A stretch of DNA of 64,000 nt from CAYGSN01 sp964352675 (GTDB taxonomy: Bacteria; Pseudomonadota; Alphaproteobacteria; Micavibrionales; Micavibrionaceae). Of this stretch, positions 46,783 through 54,071 are shown piece after piece. The number at the start of each line of letters is the position of its first letter. The stretch's first letter is position 1. Made by a program: the position numbers and the translations under genes. The stretch lies in NCBI GenBank assembly GCA_964352675.1, contig CAYGSN010000003.1:55650-119649 (forward strand), in the 5' to 3' direction. Under the pieces are notes generated by a model. That model ran no database searches, had not been told where the DNA came from, and saw only the letters and a program-made list of their open reading frames with translations.

Positions 46783-47778
46783 ATGGCTCGTCCAGGTCGT
46801 CCAGCAATGCCAAAACCCGATTTGCACCCAACGGTGGATTCGTTTTTGGACATGCTTACAACAGAGCGTGGTGCCGCATACAACACCCGTCAGGCTTACT
46901 GGCGTGATCTTGCGGATGCCAGCCTATATCTGCGTGCAAGAAGAAATACAGATGTCAATAAAGCGACAACTGATGATCTTAAGGCTTACTTGAAAGATTT
47001 AAGCGAAAAAACACACAACAAAGGAACCAACAATTCCAAGATTGCCGTGCGTACAGTTGCCCGTCGCCTTTCCGCGATGCGCCAGTACTACCGCTACCTG
47101 ATTTCAGAGAACGCCCGTCAGGATGATCCGACATCGACAATCGAAAGCCCAAAACAAGGTCGTACATTGCCGAAGACGCTTAGCGAAGCAGAAGTGTCAC
47201 AGCTGATCAAAACAGCGGGCATGCCAGGCAAGCCTGAAAGCATTCGTCTTGTTTGCTTGCTGGAGCTACTTTATGCGACAGGTCTGCGTGTATCAGAGCT
47301 TGTTGGCCTGCCTCTCTCCGCGATTGGCGAAGACCAGCAATTCGTGATGATCGCCGGTAAGGCCGGTCGTGAGCGTATGGTCCCTCTGTCTGATCCGGCA
47401 CGTGCAGCGATGGCGAAGTATTTCGAAGTTCGCAAGCAGTTCATCGGTCATGATGAAAACCGTGCGAACCAGGAAAAATGGGTGTTCCCTTCTCGTACAT
47501 CCGAGAGCGGCCACCTGACCCGCCAGCGTTTTGCACAGCTCCTGAAGGATCTGGCCCGCGCTGCCGATGTTGACGAAAGCCGCGTCAGCCCACACGTACT
47601 GCGCCACGCTTTCGCAACACACCTTCTGAGCCATGGCGCAGATCTGCGCTCTGTGCAGAAGATGCTGGGCCATGCGGACATCGCGACAACACAGATCTAC
47701 ACGCATATCCTGGGTGATAAAGCGAAGAAAACTGTGGAAGACAAGCATCCTTTGTCCAAGACAGGAACAGACAGCTAA
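46783..47778 (+). CDS. xerD: Site-specific tyrosine recombinase XerD
   Basis: A 331-residue tyrosine recombinase that resolves chromosome dimers with XerC at dif, activated by FtsK. The N-terminal SAM-like domain is followed by a catalytic domain in which the first Arg is in YATGLRVSELVGL, the Lys in GKAGRERMVP, HVLRHAFATHLL supplies His and Arg, GHADIATTQIYTH the last His and the Tyr. It has a strong Shine-Dalgarno (AAGGAG, 8 bases before ATG). Its codon use is unusual, with CGT, ACA and CCA favoured over the CGC and ACC of its neighbours. XerD beside accA and aroK is the normal alphaproteobacterial setting. Not clearly a phage integrase. Confidence 0.93.
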   Translation: MARPGRPAMPKPDLHPTVDSFLDMLTTERGAAYNTRQAYWRDLADASLYLRARRNTDVNKATTDDLKAYLKDLSEKTHNKGTNNSKIAVRTVARRLSAMRQYYRYLISENARQDDPTSTIESPKQGRTLPKTLSEAEVSQLIKTAGMPGKPESIRLVCLLELLYATGLRVSELVGLPLSAIGEDQQFVMIAGKAGRERMVPLSDPARAAMAKYFEVRKQFIGHDENRANQEKWVFPSRTSESGHLTRQRFAQLLKDLARAADVDESRVSPHVLRHAFATHLLSHGADLRSVQKMLGHADIATTQIYTHILGDKAKKTVEDKHPLSKTGTDS

Positions 47779-47800
47779 GTCTTAAAAACGAATAAAAATT

Positions 47801-47845
47801 AAAACAGGCAGGTTTGTGATTTGATTCACCCTGCCTGTTTTGCTA
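47801..47845 (+). terminator. Rho-independent terminator after xerD
   Basis: A 12-bp stem (47801-47812, AAAACAGGCAGG, with 47830-47841, CCTGCCTGTTTT) followed by TGCTATTT, 23 bases after the xerD stop. The 17-base loop can form an inner GTGA/TCAC pair. The U-tract is short, but the stem is strong. It separates xerD from accA. Confidence 0.75.
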
Positions 47846-47886
47846 TTTAGGTGCATCTTGATATTCACAAACGGGTTTTTAGAAAT

Positions 47887-48834
47887 ATGAGCAGATTAGA
47901 GTTTGAAAAACCGATTCTTGAGTTGGAAGGTAAAATTGCCGAGCTGCGCCATGTGAGCAGCGACAGCGAGGTAAATATCGCCGATGAAATCACCCGTATG
48001 CAAAACAAGGCCGATCGCCTGTTGCAGCAAACCTATAGCCGCCTGAGCTCTGCCCAGAAGGTTCAGGTTGCCCGGCACCAGGAACGCCCGCACTTCAAAG
48101 ATTACATTGAAGCTATGGTTGAAGATTTCATACCCCTGGCCGGGGACCGTAACTTCGCTGAAGACCATGCCCTGATTGGTGGAATCGGGCGGTTTAAAGG
48201 CCAGTCCTGTGTAATTATGGGGCATGAGAAAGGCAGTGACACAGAAAGCCGTATCAAACACAATTTCGGCATGGCGCGCCCGGAAGGGTATCGCAAAGCG
48301 CAGCGCCTAATGAAAATGGCCAGCCAGTTCCGGATCCCGGTCATCACGCTGGTGGATACCGCAGGCGCCTATCCAGGCAAGGGCGCAGAGGAACGCGGCC
48401 AGAGCGAGGCGATCGCAAAGTCAATTGAAACCTGCCTGCGCAGTGATGTCCCCATCATATCTGTAATTATCGGCGAAGGCGGTTCCGGTGGAGCCATCGC
48501 AATCGCCGTGGCCGACCGCATTTATATGCTTGAGCATTCCATCTATTCGGTAATTTCGCCGGAGGGCTGCGCCTCCATCCTCTGGCGCAGCGGAGATTAT
48601 GCTGAAGACGCTGCCATGGCGCTAAAGCTTACGGCCCAGGACCTTTATGCACTGAAACTTATTGATGGCGTCATTGCAGAGCCAATTGGCGGCGCACACC
48701 GGCACAAACAGGAAACCATCGGCAATGTTTCGGACACGATTGAACGGGCCCTGCGGGATCTTGGCAGCCACTCGGCTGAAAGCCTCATCATGGAACGCCG
48801 GAAAAAGTTCCTTGCCTTTGGAAGAAACCTTTAA
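47887..48834 (+). CDS. accA: Acetyl-CoA carboxylase carboxyltransferase subunit alpha
   Basis: A 315-residue subunit that transfers carboxyl from biotin to acetyl-CoA in the first step of fatty-acid synthesis, with AccD. The N-terminal FEKPILELEGKIAEL, the crotonase-like core LVDTAGAYPGKGAEERGQSEAI and GEGGSGGAIAIAVADRIYMLEHSIYSVISPEGCASILW (landmarks at about residues 161-182 and 209-245) are all there. The ATG at 47887 is the family start; the frame runs back to 47851. The terminator after xerD suggests its own promoter in the 47 bases before the ATG. Confidence 0.97.
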   Translation: MSRLEFEKPILELEGKIAELRHVSSDSEVNIADEITRMQNKADRLLQQTYSRLSSAQKVQVARHQERPHFKDYIEAMVEDFIPLAGDRNFAEDHALIGGIGRFKGQSCVIMGHEKGSDTESRIKHNFGMARPEGYRKAQRLMKMASQFRIPVITLVDTAGAYPGKGAEERGQSEAIAKSIETCLRSDVPIISVIIGEGGSGGAIAIAVADRIYMLEHSIYSVISPEGCASILWRSGDYAEDAAMALKLTAQDLYALKLIDGVIAEPIGGAHRHKQETIGNVSDTIERALRDLGSHSAESLIMERRKKFLAFGRNL

Positions 48835-48860
48835 CCATTTAATAGCACTTCAAACCTCTA

Positions 48861-49319
48861 TTAGAGCGATGTGTTAAAGCTTGGCGCGCCTTCTTGCTGG
48901 GCAAAGTTCATCAAATGCGGACCCTTGGAAACAGCAGAACGGCTTATTTTGCGTCTTGCAGACGACATGTGAGCATCGTCAGAAACTCTCGCTCTTTGCC
49001 TCATGCTCTCAAAATCCCCGTGGCCTGCTCTACTATGGCCTTCCTCGGTTGCAGCCGCCCGGAAATAGAGCATAAGAAAGACACGAATAGCTGCGGTCAA
49101 TGAGGTATTCGGGTTCTTGCGTATACTGATCAAAGTACAAATATCGTGAATACTACATTGCTCGCGATTGGCAATCTCGCGAAGCGCTGTCCACATCTCC
49201 GGCTCAAGACGCACGGAGGTACGATGGTTCATCACCGTGATATTACGGCTGATGAGAGTTGTTTTTGTTTCTGCCTCACCGTCAGATTCCAACACGTTTT
49301 TATGGTTCAACTGTGGCAT
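48861..49319 (-). CDS. Ribbon-helix-helix DNA-binding protein
   Basis: A 152-residue protein with an RHH-type N-terminal half (about residues 30-95): NHRTSVRLEPEMWTALREIANREQCSIHDICTLI, then NTSLTAAIRVFLMLYFRAA (landmarks for strand and two helices). It resembles the RHH_4/PF13467 family seen widely in alphaproteobacteria. The C-terminus is Arg/Ser-rich and probably disordered. A strong GGGGGA precedes the ATG by seven bases. The region upstream contains two palindromes that could be its own operator. It follows bolA on the same strand. Its target genes are unknown. Confidence 0.85.
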   Translation of the reverse strand: MPQLNHKNVLESDGEAETKTTLISRNITVMNHRTSVRLEPEMWTALREIANREQCSIHDICTLISIRKNPNTSLTAAIRVFLMLYFRAAATEEGHSRAGHGDFESMRQRARVSDDAHMSSARRKISRSAVSKGPHLMNFAQQEGAPSFNTSL

Positions 49320-49337
49320 TTTAATCCCCCACTATGA

Positions 49338-49376
49338 TTGAATATATTTCAAGTTATATATACCAATGTATACATT
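49338..49376 (-). promoter_or_regulatory. Palindromes upstream of the ribbon-helix-helix gene, possible operator
   Basis: Two inverted repeats lie 19-57 bases upstream of the RHH start: TTGAATATATTTCAA (49338-49352, 5-bp arms) and the perfect 12-bp AATGTATACATT (49365-49376). RHH proteins commonly bind short palindromes and repress themselves. That the RHH protein binds here is inference. Confidence 0.35.
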
Positions 49377-49397
49377 CAACCGGAGGATGTAAAGAAA

Positions 49398-49676
49398 TTA
49401 TTTTTTCTTATATTCTTCGGGTGTCAATGCTGTGAGAGAAAGAGCGTGTAAGCCCATAGAAACGGCACCTTTAAGCACATCCATAACCAAACGGTGACGC
49501 TCTATTCTGTCTTGTTTTTCAAAGATTCTTGACACAACCATAAGTTTAAAGTGAGTCTGGCCGGACCCGTCATCCCCAACATGCCCCTTATGCAGGTGAC
49601 TTTCATTGACGAGCTCAAAATGTAAAGGAGAAAATTTTTCCCGGATTTTTTCCTTGATGTGTTCTTCTACTGTCAT
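49398..49676 (-). CDS. bolA: BolA family protein
   Basis: A 92-residue BolA, a KH-like protein that with monothiol glutaredoxins coordinates [2Fe-2S] clusters and in some bacteria acts as a regulator. HIKEKIREKFSPLHFELVNESHLHKGH and GQTHFKLMVVSRIFEKQDRIERHRLV with LHALSLTALTPEEY follow the family pattern (landmarks at residues 6-32, 38-63, 77-90). The ATG at 49676 is preferred to an upstream frame start (49772) that overlaps the divergent J-domain gene. bolA back to back with a J-domain gene and cobST is a familiar alphaproteobacterial arrangement. Confidence 0.93.
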   Translation of the reverse strand: MTVEEHIKEKIREKFSPLHFELVNESHLHKGHVGDDGSGQTHFKLMVVSRIFEKQDRIERHRLVMDVLKGAVSMGLHALSLTALTPEEYKKK

Positions 49677-49722
49677 AATTTGGTGTATAATAAAAGATTG
49701 AAGATATAAAGAGAAATCAGAG

Positions 49723-50337
49723 ATGCCGCGTATAAAACTGAAACCCAACTCTCCAGAGTTTGATGACAGCACACAGGATTACAAAACTCAGGGCTGCGAA
49801 ATGCCCGGCTGCCTCGATCAGGGCGCCTACAAAGCGCCAAAGCATCGCGGCCTGAACGAATATTATAACTTTTGCCTGGAGCATGTGCGGGAGTATAATA
49901 AGGCTTGGAACTTCTTTGAGGGCATGGCGAATGAAGAAGTGCAAGAGCACATGTGTAAGAGCATGTATGGCGACCGGCCGACTTGGCGTTACGATACCGA
50001 AGGGGCGGCGGAGGACATCCTCAAACGCAAAGCGTGGCAGACCTATCATTTTTCGCAGGGCGATCCAAGAAATTACAACCATGGCAAGAAATTTGATTCG
50101 GGAGGCATCCCCACAAACAGTCATTCGCCAGAATATGAAGCGCTGGCCATTATGGGTCTGGAGCCGCCGGTAACGCTGGAGAGTATTAAATCCCGCTATA
50201 AAGAGCTGGCCAAAAAGCACCATCCAGATCTCAACCGCGGCTGCAACAAATCAGAAGAGCTTCTCAAACAGATCAATATGGCCTATACCATATTGAAGCT
50301 CGCTTACGAGCAGTTTGAGGAACTACCCTCCTCCTAG
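49723..50337 (+). CDS. J-domain (DnaJ-like) protein
   Basis: A 204-residue protein with a C-terminal J domain (about residues 140-200, ALAIMGLEPPVTLESIKSRYKELAKKHHPDLN, HPD motif intact) and an N-terminal half with four Cys (QGCEMPGCLDQ plus later) that may bind metal. The J domain should stimulate a DnaK-type Hsp70. It is divergent from bolA with 46 bases between starts, and is followed by cobS. Its client is not evident. A repeat element of about 120 bases lies right after its stop. Confidence 0.88.
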   Translation: MPRIKLKPNSPEFDDSTQDYKTQGCEMPGCLDQGAYKAPKHRGLNEYYNFCLEHVREYNKAWNFFEGMANEEVQEHMCKSMYGDRPTWRYDTEGAAEDILKRKAWQTYHFSQGDPRNYNHGKKFDSGGIPTNSHSPEYEALAIMGLEPPVTLESIKSRYKELAKKHHPDLNRGCNKSEELLKQINMAYTILKLAYEQFEELPSS

Positions 50338-50339
50338 TC

Positions 50340-50461
50340 GTCATCCCCGCGACCTGCGAATCAGGTTTAGACGGCGGGGATCCAAAAAAGACAGTAGAAA
50401 AGCTGCTGACATATGGATCCCGGATGTTTGAGCGATGCTTTCACATCGCCTCCGGGATGAC
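50340..50461. repeat. Palindromic intergenic element between the J-domain gene and cobS
   Basis: About 122 bases with outer inverted ends GTCATCCC (50340-50347) and GGGATGAC (50454-50461). Inside are a first hairpin (TCCCCGC 50344-50350 with GCGGGGA 50374-50380) and a second one (ATCCCGGA 50417-50424 with TCCGGGAT 50451-50458, plus an inner GCGATG/CATCGC). This resembles widespread REP/MITE-like intergenic elements with GTCATCCC...GGGATGAC ends. There is no coding potential. It lies between two genes in the same direction. Confidence 0.65.
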
Positions 50462-50487
50462 GAGGGGGAATATTATAAGGAAATTGA

Positions 50488-51543
50488 ATGCCCGAAGAAC
50501 TCAATAAAGAAAAAGAACTGGAAAGCGGCGGGATGTCGTTCGACATCACGCATATCAAGGCGAAGGAAGGAAAGTACACCTCTATCCCTGATAAAAAATA
50601 TAATGTCCGCGAAACCTTCGGCCTTGATCTGGACTGGGAAGTGCCGGGCTTCAGCGAGGATAGCGCCAATGTGCCGGATATCGATAAGACCTACCAATTT
50701 GATCATGACACCACAATGGCTATCCTCGCGGGCTTTACCCATAACCGCCGCGTGATGATTCAGGGCTATCACGGCACCGGAAAATCTACTCACATTGAGC
50801 AAGTCGCTGCGCGCTTGAATTGGCCGTGTGTGCGGATCAATCTTGATTCCCACGTCTCCCGTGTTGACCTGATCGGCAAGGAGACCATCGTACTGCATGA
50901 AGGCAAACAGATTACACAATGGAAAGACGGCCTGCTCCCCTGGTCCATCCAAAATCCGGTGGCGCTGTGTTTCGATGAATATGATGCGGGCCGCCCGGAT
51001 GTGATGTTCGTCATCCAGCGAATTTTAGAGTCCGAGGGCAAGCTCACACTGCTGGATCAGAACCGCATCATCCGCCCGCACCCGGCCTTCCGCCTCTTCG
51101 CCACCGCCAATACGGTCGGCCTCGGCGATACCACCGGGCTCTATCACGGCACGCAGCAGATCAACCAGGGCCAGATGGACCGCTGGAATGTCGTCGTGCA
51201 GCTCAACTACCTGCCGCATGATGATGAGATGAATATCATGCTCGCCAAATTCCCGGAAATGAATGATGAGGAAGGCAAGGATAATGTCGACCGCATGGTC
51301 CGCATGGCCGACCTGACGCGCGAGGGGTTTGTAAACGGCGATCTCTCCACGCTCATGAGCCCCAGAACCGTACTGGCCTGGATCGAAAACTTCATGATCT
51401 TCAAGGACCGCGAAATCGCGTTTCAGCTGAGCTTCCTGAATAAATGTGACGAGACGGAGCGACCGATCATCGCCGAGATGTACCAGCGCTGCTTCGATGT
51501 CGAACTGCCCCGCAGCGCGATTAAGAATGTTGCTGTTTCGTAA
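50488..51543 (+). CDS. cobS: Cobaltochelatase subunit CobS (AAA+ ATPase)
   Basis: A 351-residue AAA+ ATPase of the CobS type. Walker A is GYHGTGKSTHIEQ, Walker B is CFDEYDAGRPDV, and the ATANTVGLGDTTG and QMDRWNVV motifs follow. In the aerobic B12 pathway CobS and CobT form the ATPase/chaperone that drives CobN to insert cobalt into hydrogenobyrinate diamide. No cobN is in this window, and CobS/CobT occur in some bacteria that lack it, so the actual partner is open. It is followed by a hypothetical gene and then cobT. Confidence 0.92.
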   Translation: MPEELNKEKELESGGMSFDITHIKAKEGKYTSIPDKKYNVRETFGLDLDWEVPGFSEDSANVPDIDKTYQFDHDTTMAILAGFTHNRRVMIQGYHGTGKSTHIEQVAARLNWPCVRINLDSHVSRVDLIGKETIVLHEGKQITQWKDGLLPWSIQNPVALCFDEYDAGRPDVMFVIQRILESEGKLTLLDQNRIIRPHPAFRLFATANTVGLGDTTGLYHGTQQINQGQMDRWNVVVQLNYLPHDDEMNIMLAKFPEMNDEEGKDNVDRMVRMADLTREGFVNGDLSTLMSPRTVLAWIENFMIFKDREIAFQLSFLNKCDETERPIIAEMYQRCFDVELPRSAIKNVAVS

Positions 51544-51609
51544 ATAAAGGCTTGCATGTATTTTCATAGCACTTTATAAAGCTTATCATCAAGTTTAATG
51601 GAGATAGCT

Positions 51610-52065
51610 ATGAGTAATAAAACAGTAGAAATGGCCGAACCGAATGGCCTGGATCGCCCCTTTTATTTCTTTACAACGACCCGCGATTGTAACGGTGGAC
51701 AGGCAAGTTCTGTGGCGTCTGCTTGGAACAAGGCTAAGCTTGTATCTCAGCCGGTAACTGAGGACTCTGCAGAAATCATGATGAGCAGAGCTTTCCATAT
51801 AATTAGCCGTGAGCGTCCTGTTGTAAAACGTGAGCGTCCTGTTGTAAAATATGCTAAAGTAATTGTTGAAAATGCAGATTCGTCCATCACCCATATTCTT
51901 TTGGCCAAATTTAGCAATGATGACGACGCAATGAAGTTTCAAGATGCTTTCGCAGCAGCAGTGGACGATCTTCCAAATCTGTCGCCGCTCATGCATGACC
52001 GATACGGTATAATTTTGGAATCAATAGGCGCAGAAATCGAACAGCACGCTTCCGTGCCGTTGTAG
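51610..52065 (+). CDS. Unknown 151-residue protein between cobS and cobT
   Basis: A soluble protein without a recognised domain. It contains a 21-base tandem duplication (51808-51828 and 51829-51849) giving RERPVVK twice, followed by KYAKVIVENADSSITHILLAKF. The start at 51610 has GGAG six bases upstream; an in-frame ATG at 51598 is also possible. It is in the same direction as cobS and cobT but has its own start signal. Insertion between two normally adjacent genes and flanking repeats suggest a recent gain. Confidence 0.65.
   Translation: MSNKTVEMAEPNGLDRPFYFFTTTRDCNGGQASSVASAWNKAKLVSQPVTEDSAEIMMSRAFHIISRERPVVKRERPVVKYAKVIVENADSSITHILLAKFSNDDDAMKFQDAFAAAVDDLPNLSPLMHDRYGIILESIGAEIEQHASVPL
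51808..51849 (+). repeat. 21-base tandem duplication inside the gene between cobS and cobT
   Basis: Two exact adjacent copies of a 21-base unit starting CGTGAGCGTCCTGTTGTAAA. They keep the frame and duplicate seven residues (RERPVVK). The perfect identity suggests a recent slippage or unequal exchange event. Confidence 0.9.
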
Positions 52066-52094
52066 GTCTAAACACGCTTAACACCAAGCATCAA

Positions 52095-52149
52095 ATCCTT
52101 CGACTGCGCTCGTCTACGCTTACAGCTTCGGCGCGGCTCCGCTCAGGAT
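52095..52149. repeat. Second type of intergenic repeat-like element, before cobT
   Basis: A stretch running from ATCCTTCGACTGCGCTC to CGCTCAGGAT with short inverted ends (ATCCT 52095-52099, AGGAT 52145-52149). The TTCGACTGCGCTCAGGAT-type sequence resembles interspersed elements common in bacterial intergenic DNA. Only one copy is in this window, so assignment rests on recall. Confidence 0.5.
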
Positions 52150-52165
52150 AACGGCAATTTGAAAG

Positions 52166-52204
52166 CTCTGTGAATTTCTCTGTGTCCTCCGTGTGCTCTG
52201 TGTT
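52166..52204 (+). repeat. Short direct repeats (CTCYGTGTN) before cobT
   Basis: Four heptamers CTCTGTG, CTCTGTG, CTCCGTG, CTCTGTG begin at 52166, 52178, 52187 and 52196. The last three are in exact 9-base register. They end ten bases before the cobT ATG and take the place of a normal leader; no Shine-Dalgarno is visible. Confidence 0.6.
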
Positions 52205-52214
52205 AAAAAAACAC

Positions 52215-54032
52215 ATGACCGAAACCCCGCGTAACATCGAAACCTTCAAAACCTCCACTGCCGCCGTTCTGCGCACGATTGCGGGCCGCAAGGAGCTCGA
52301 CGTGAGTTTCGCCACAGGCGAGCCGCCCATTGGCAAAATCACCTCCACCACCGCGCCGCGCCTGCCCGCCCCCGATACGGATATGAACCCGCGCTCAATC
52401 CGTCTTGTGCGCGGGTGTGCGGACGCGCATGCGCTTCATCTGGCCCATCACAATGAAAAGCTGCACCTGAAGCACGCCCCGCGTGATGCAGAGGCCGCGC
52501 GGGCCTTCTCCGCTCTTGAACAAGCCCGCGTTGAGGCGCTGGGCACACAGGAAATGAAGGGCATTGGCGGCAACCTCAATGCCGTGCTGGAAGAAAGATG
52601 CAAACGCGCCGGCTATGCCAACATCACCAGCCGCGAACAAACCAGCCTCGGCGATGCGCTGCACGTGCTCGCGCGCCTCGCCCTCACCGATGAGCCCGTA
52701 CCGCCCTCGGCGGCGAAACTGGTCGAGCTATGGTCGCCCGTACTTGATGCACAAAACTTCAAAACCCTCGCCCCCCTGCTCCGCGATCAAAAAGCATTCG
52801 GCAAAGCCGCGCGGCAATTGCTCCGCACCCTGGACATCGATGCCGGGGAAGACCTCCCCAATGAAGAAGACGGCTCAACCGAAAACGAAGAAAGCGCCGA
52901 AGACCAACAATCCGAACAACAATCCAGCGAAGAGCAAAAAGAAAGCGACTTCGATGCAGCCGAGGGCGGCGAAGACGAAGACCAAATCCTAGAAGGCGAA
53001 GACACCACCGAGGGCGAATATGAGGATGGCGGCGATGATATGAGCGGGGAAGCCGAGGCCGCAGGCAACCCGCATCATAACCGCCCCGCCGGTTTTCTCT
53101 CCGGCCCCGAAGGCCCCTACACCATCTACACCACCCAGTTTGATGAGGAAATCAACGCCGCCGATCTGGCCGAAACGGAAGAGCTTTACCGCCTGCGCGC
53201 CATGCTGGATAAACAGCTCTATAACCACCAGGCCATCATCACCAAGCTGGCCAACCGCCTGCAACGCAAGGTGATGGCGCAGCAGCGGCGCAGCTGGCAA
53301 TTTGATCTGGAGGAAGGCATTCTCGACGCCTCCCGCCTCGCGCGCATTGTCGCCAACCCCGATGTGCCGCTAACCTTTAAGGCCGAGAAAGAAACCGAAT
53401 TCCGCGATACGGTCGTCACACTGCTGATCGATAATTCCGGCTCCATGCGCGGCCGTCCCATCGCCACCGCCGCGATTACGGCTGATATCCTTGTCCGCAC
53501 GCTGGAGCGCTGCGGCGTCAAAACGGAAATCCTCGGCTTTACAACCCGCGCCTGGAAGGGCGGCAAATCCCGCGATCTGTGGATGCAAAATGGCCGCCCG
53601 GAAAAGCCCGGCCGCCTGAACGATGTGCGCCATATCATCTATAAAGCCGCCGATGCGCCCATGCGCCGCACCCGCAAAAATCTCGGTCTGATGCTGAAAG
53701 AAGGTATCCTGAAGGAGAATATCGATGGCGAAGCCCTCGTCTGGGCCCATAACCGCCTGTCCAAACGGCCCGAGGCGCGGAAAATTTTGATGGTCATTTC
53801 CGACGGCGCACCGGTTGATGATTCAACCCTGTCCGTCAATCCCTCCAACGTGCTGGAGCTTGATCTGCGCAATGTCATTAACTGGATCGAGGAGCGCTCA
53901 AACGTGGAGCTGACGGCCATCGGCATCGGCCATGACGTGACGCGTTATTACAAAAAAGCCATCACCATCACGGATGTTGACGAACTGGCTAAGGCTCTTG
54001 TGGGGCAGTTGGAGGGATTGTTTGAGGAATGA
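52215..54032 (+). CDS. cobT: Cobaltochelatase subunit CobT (VWA domain)
   Basis: A 605-residue protein of the CobT type. It has an N-terminal helical domain, a long acidic Glu/Asp/Gln-rich linker (about residues 215-280) and a C-terminal von Willebrand A domain with the MIDAS motif DNSGSMRG near residue 410, which contacts the CobS ring and the catalytic subunit. ATG 52215 begins the family N-terminus; the open frame starts at 52170 within the repeats. In cobalamin synthesis it works with CobS and CobN. It is followed by hisS, 39 bases on. Confidence 0.92.
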   Translation: MTETPRNIETFKTSTAAVLRTIAGRKELDVSFATGEPPIGKITSTTAPRLPAPDTDMNPRSIRLVRGCADAHALHLAHHNEKLHLKHAPRDAEAARAFSALEQARVEALGTQEMKGIGGNLNAVLEERCKRAGYANITSREQTSLGDALHVLARLALTDEPVPPSAAKLVELWSPVLDAQNFKTLAPLLRDQKAFGKAARQLLRTLDIDAGEDLPNEEDGSTENEESAEDQQSEQQSSEEQKESDFDAAEGGEDEDQILEGEDTTEGEYEDGGDDMSGEAEAAGNPHHNRPAGFLSGPEGPYTIYTTQFDEEINAADLAETEELYRLRAMLDKQLYNHQAIITKLANRLQRKVMAQQRRSWQFDLEEGILDASRLARIVANPDVPLTFKAEKETEFRDTVVTLLIDNSGSMRGRPIATAAITADILVRTLERCGVKTEILGFTTRAWKGGKSRDLWMQNGRPEKPGRLNDVRHIIYKAADAPMRRTRKNLGLMLKEGILKENIDGEALVWAHNRLSKRPEARKILMVISDGAPVDDSTLSVNPSNVLELDLRNVINWIEERSNVELTAIGIGHDVTRYYKKAITITDVDELAKALVGQLEGLFEE

Positions 54033-54071
54033 TGGCTCGACTTCAGAGTTCTAGAACGCTATAAAATCTCG

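Noticed and set aside
50338..52214. A cobalamin riboswitch near cobS/cobT
   Set aside because: No B12-box-like sequence was seen, and the leaders are made up of repeats.
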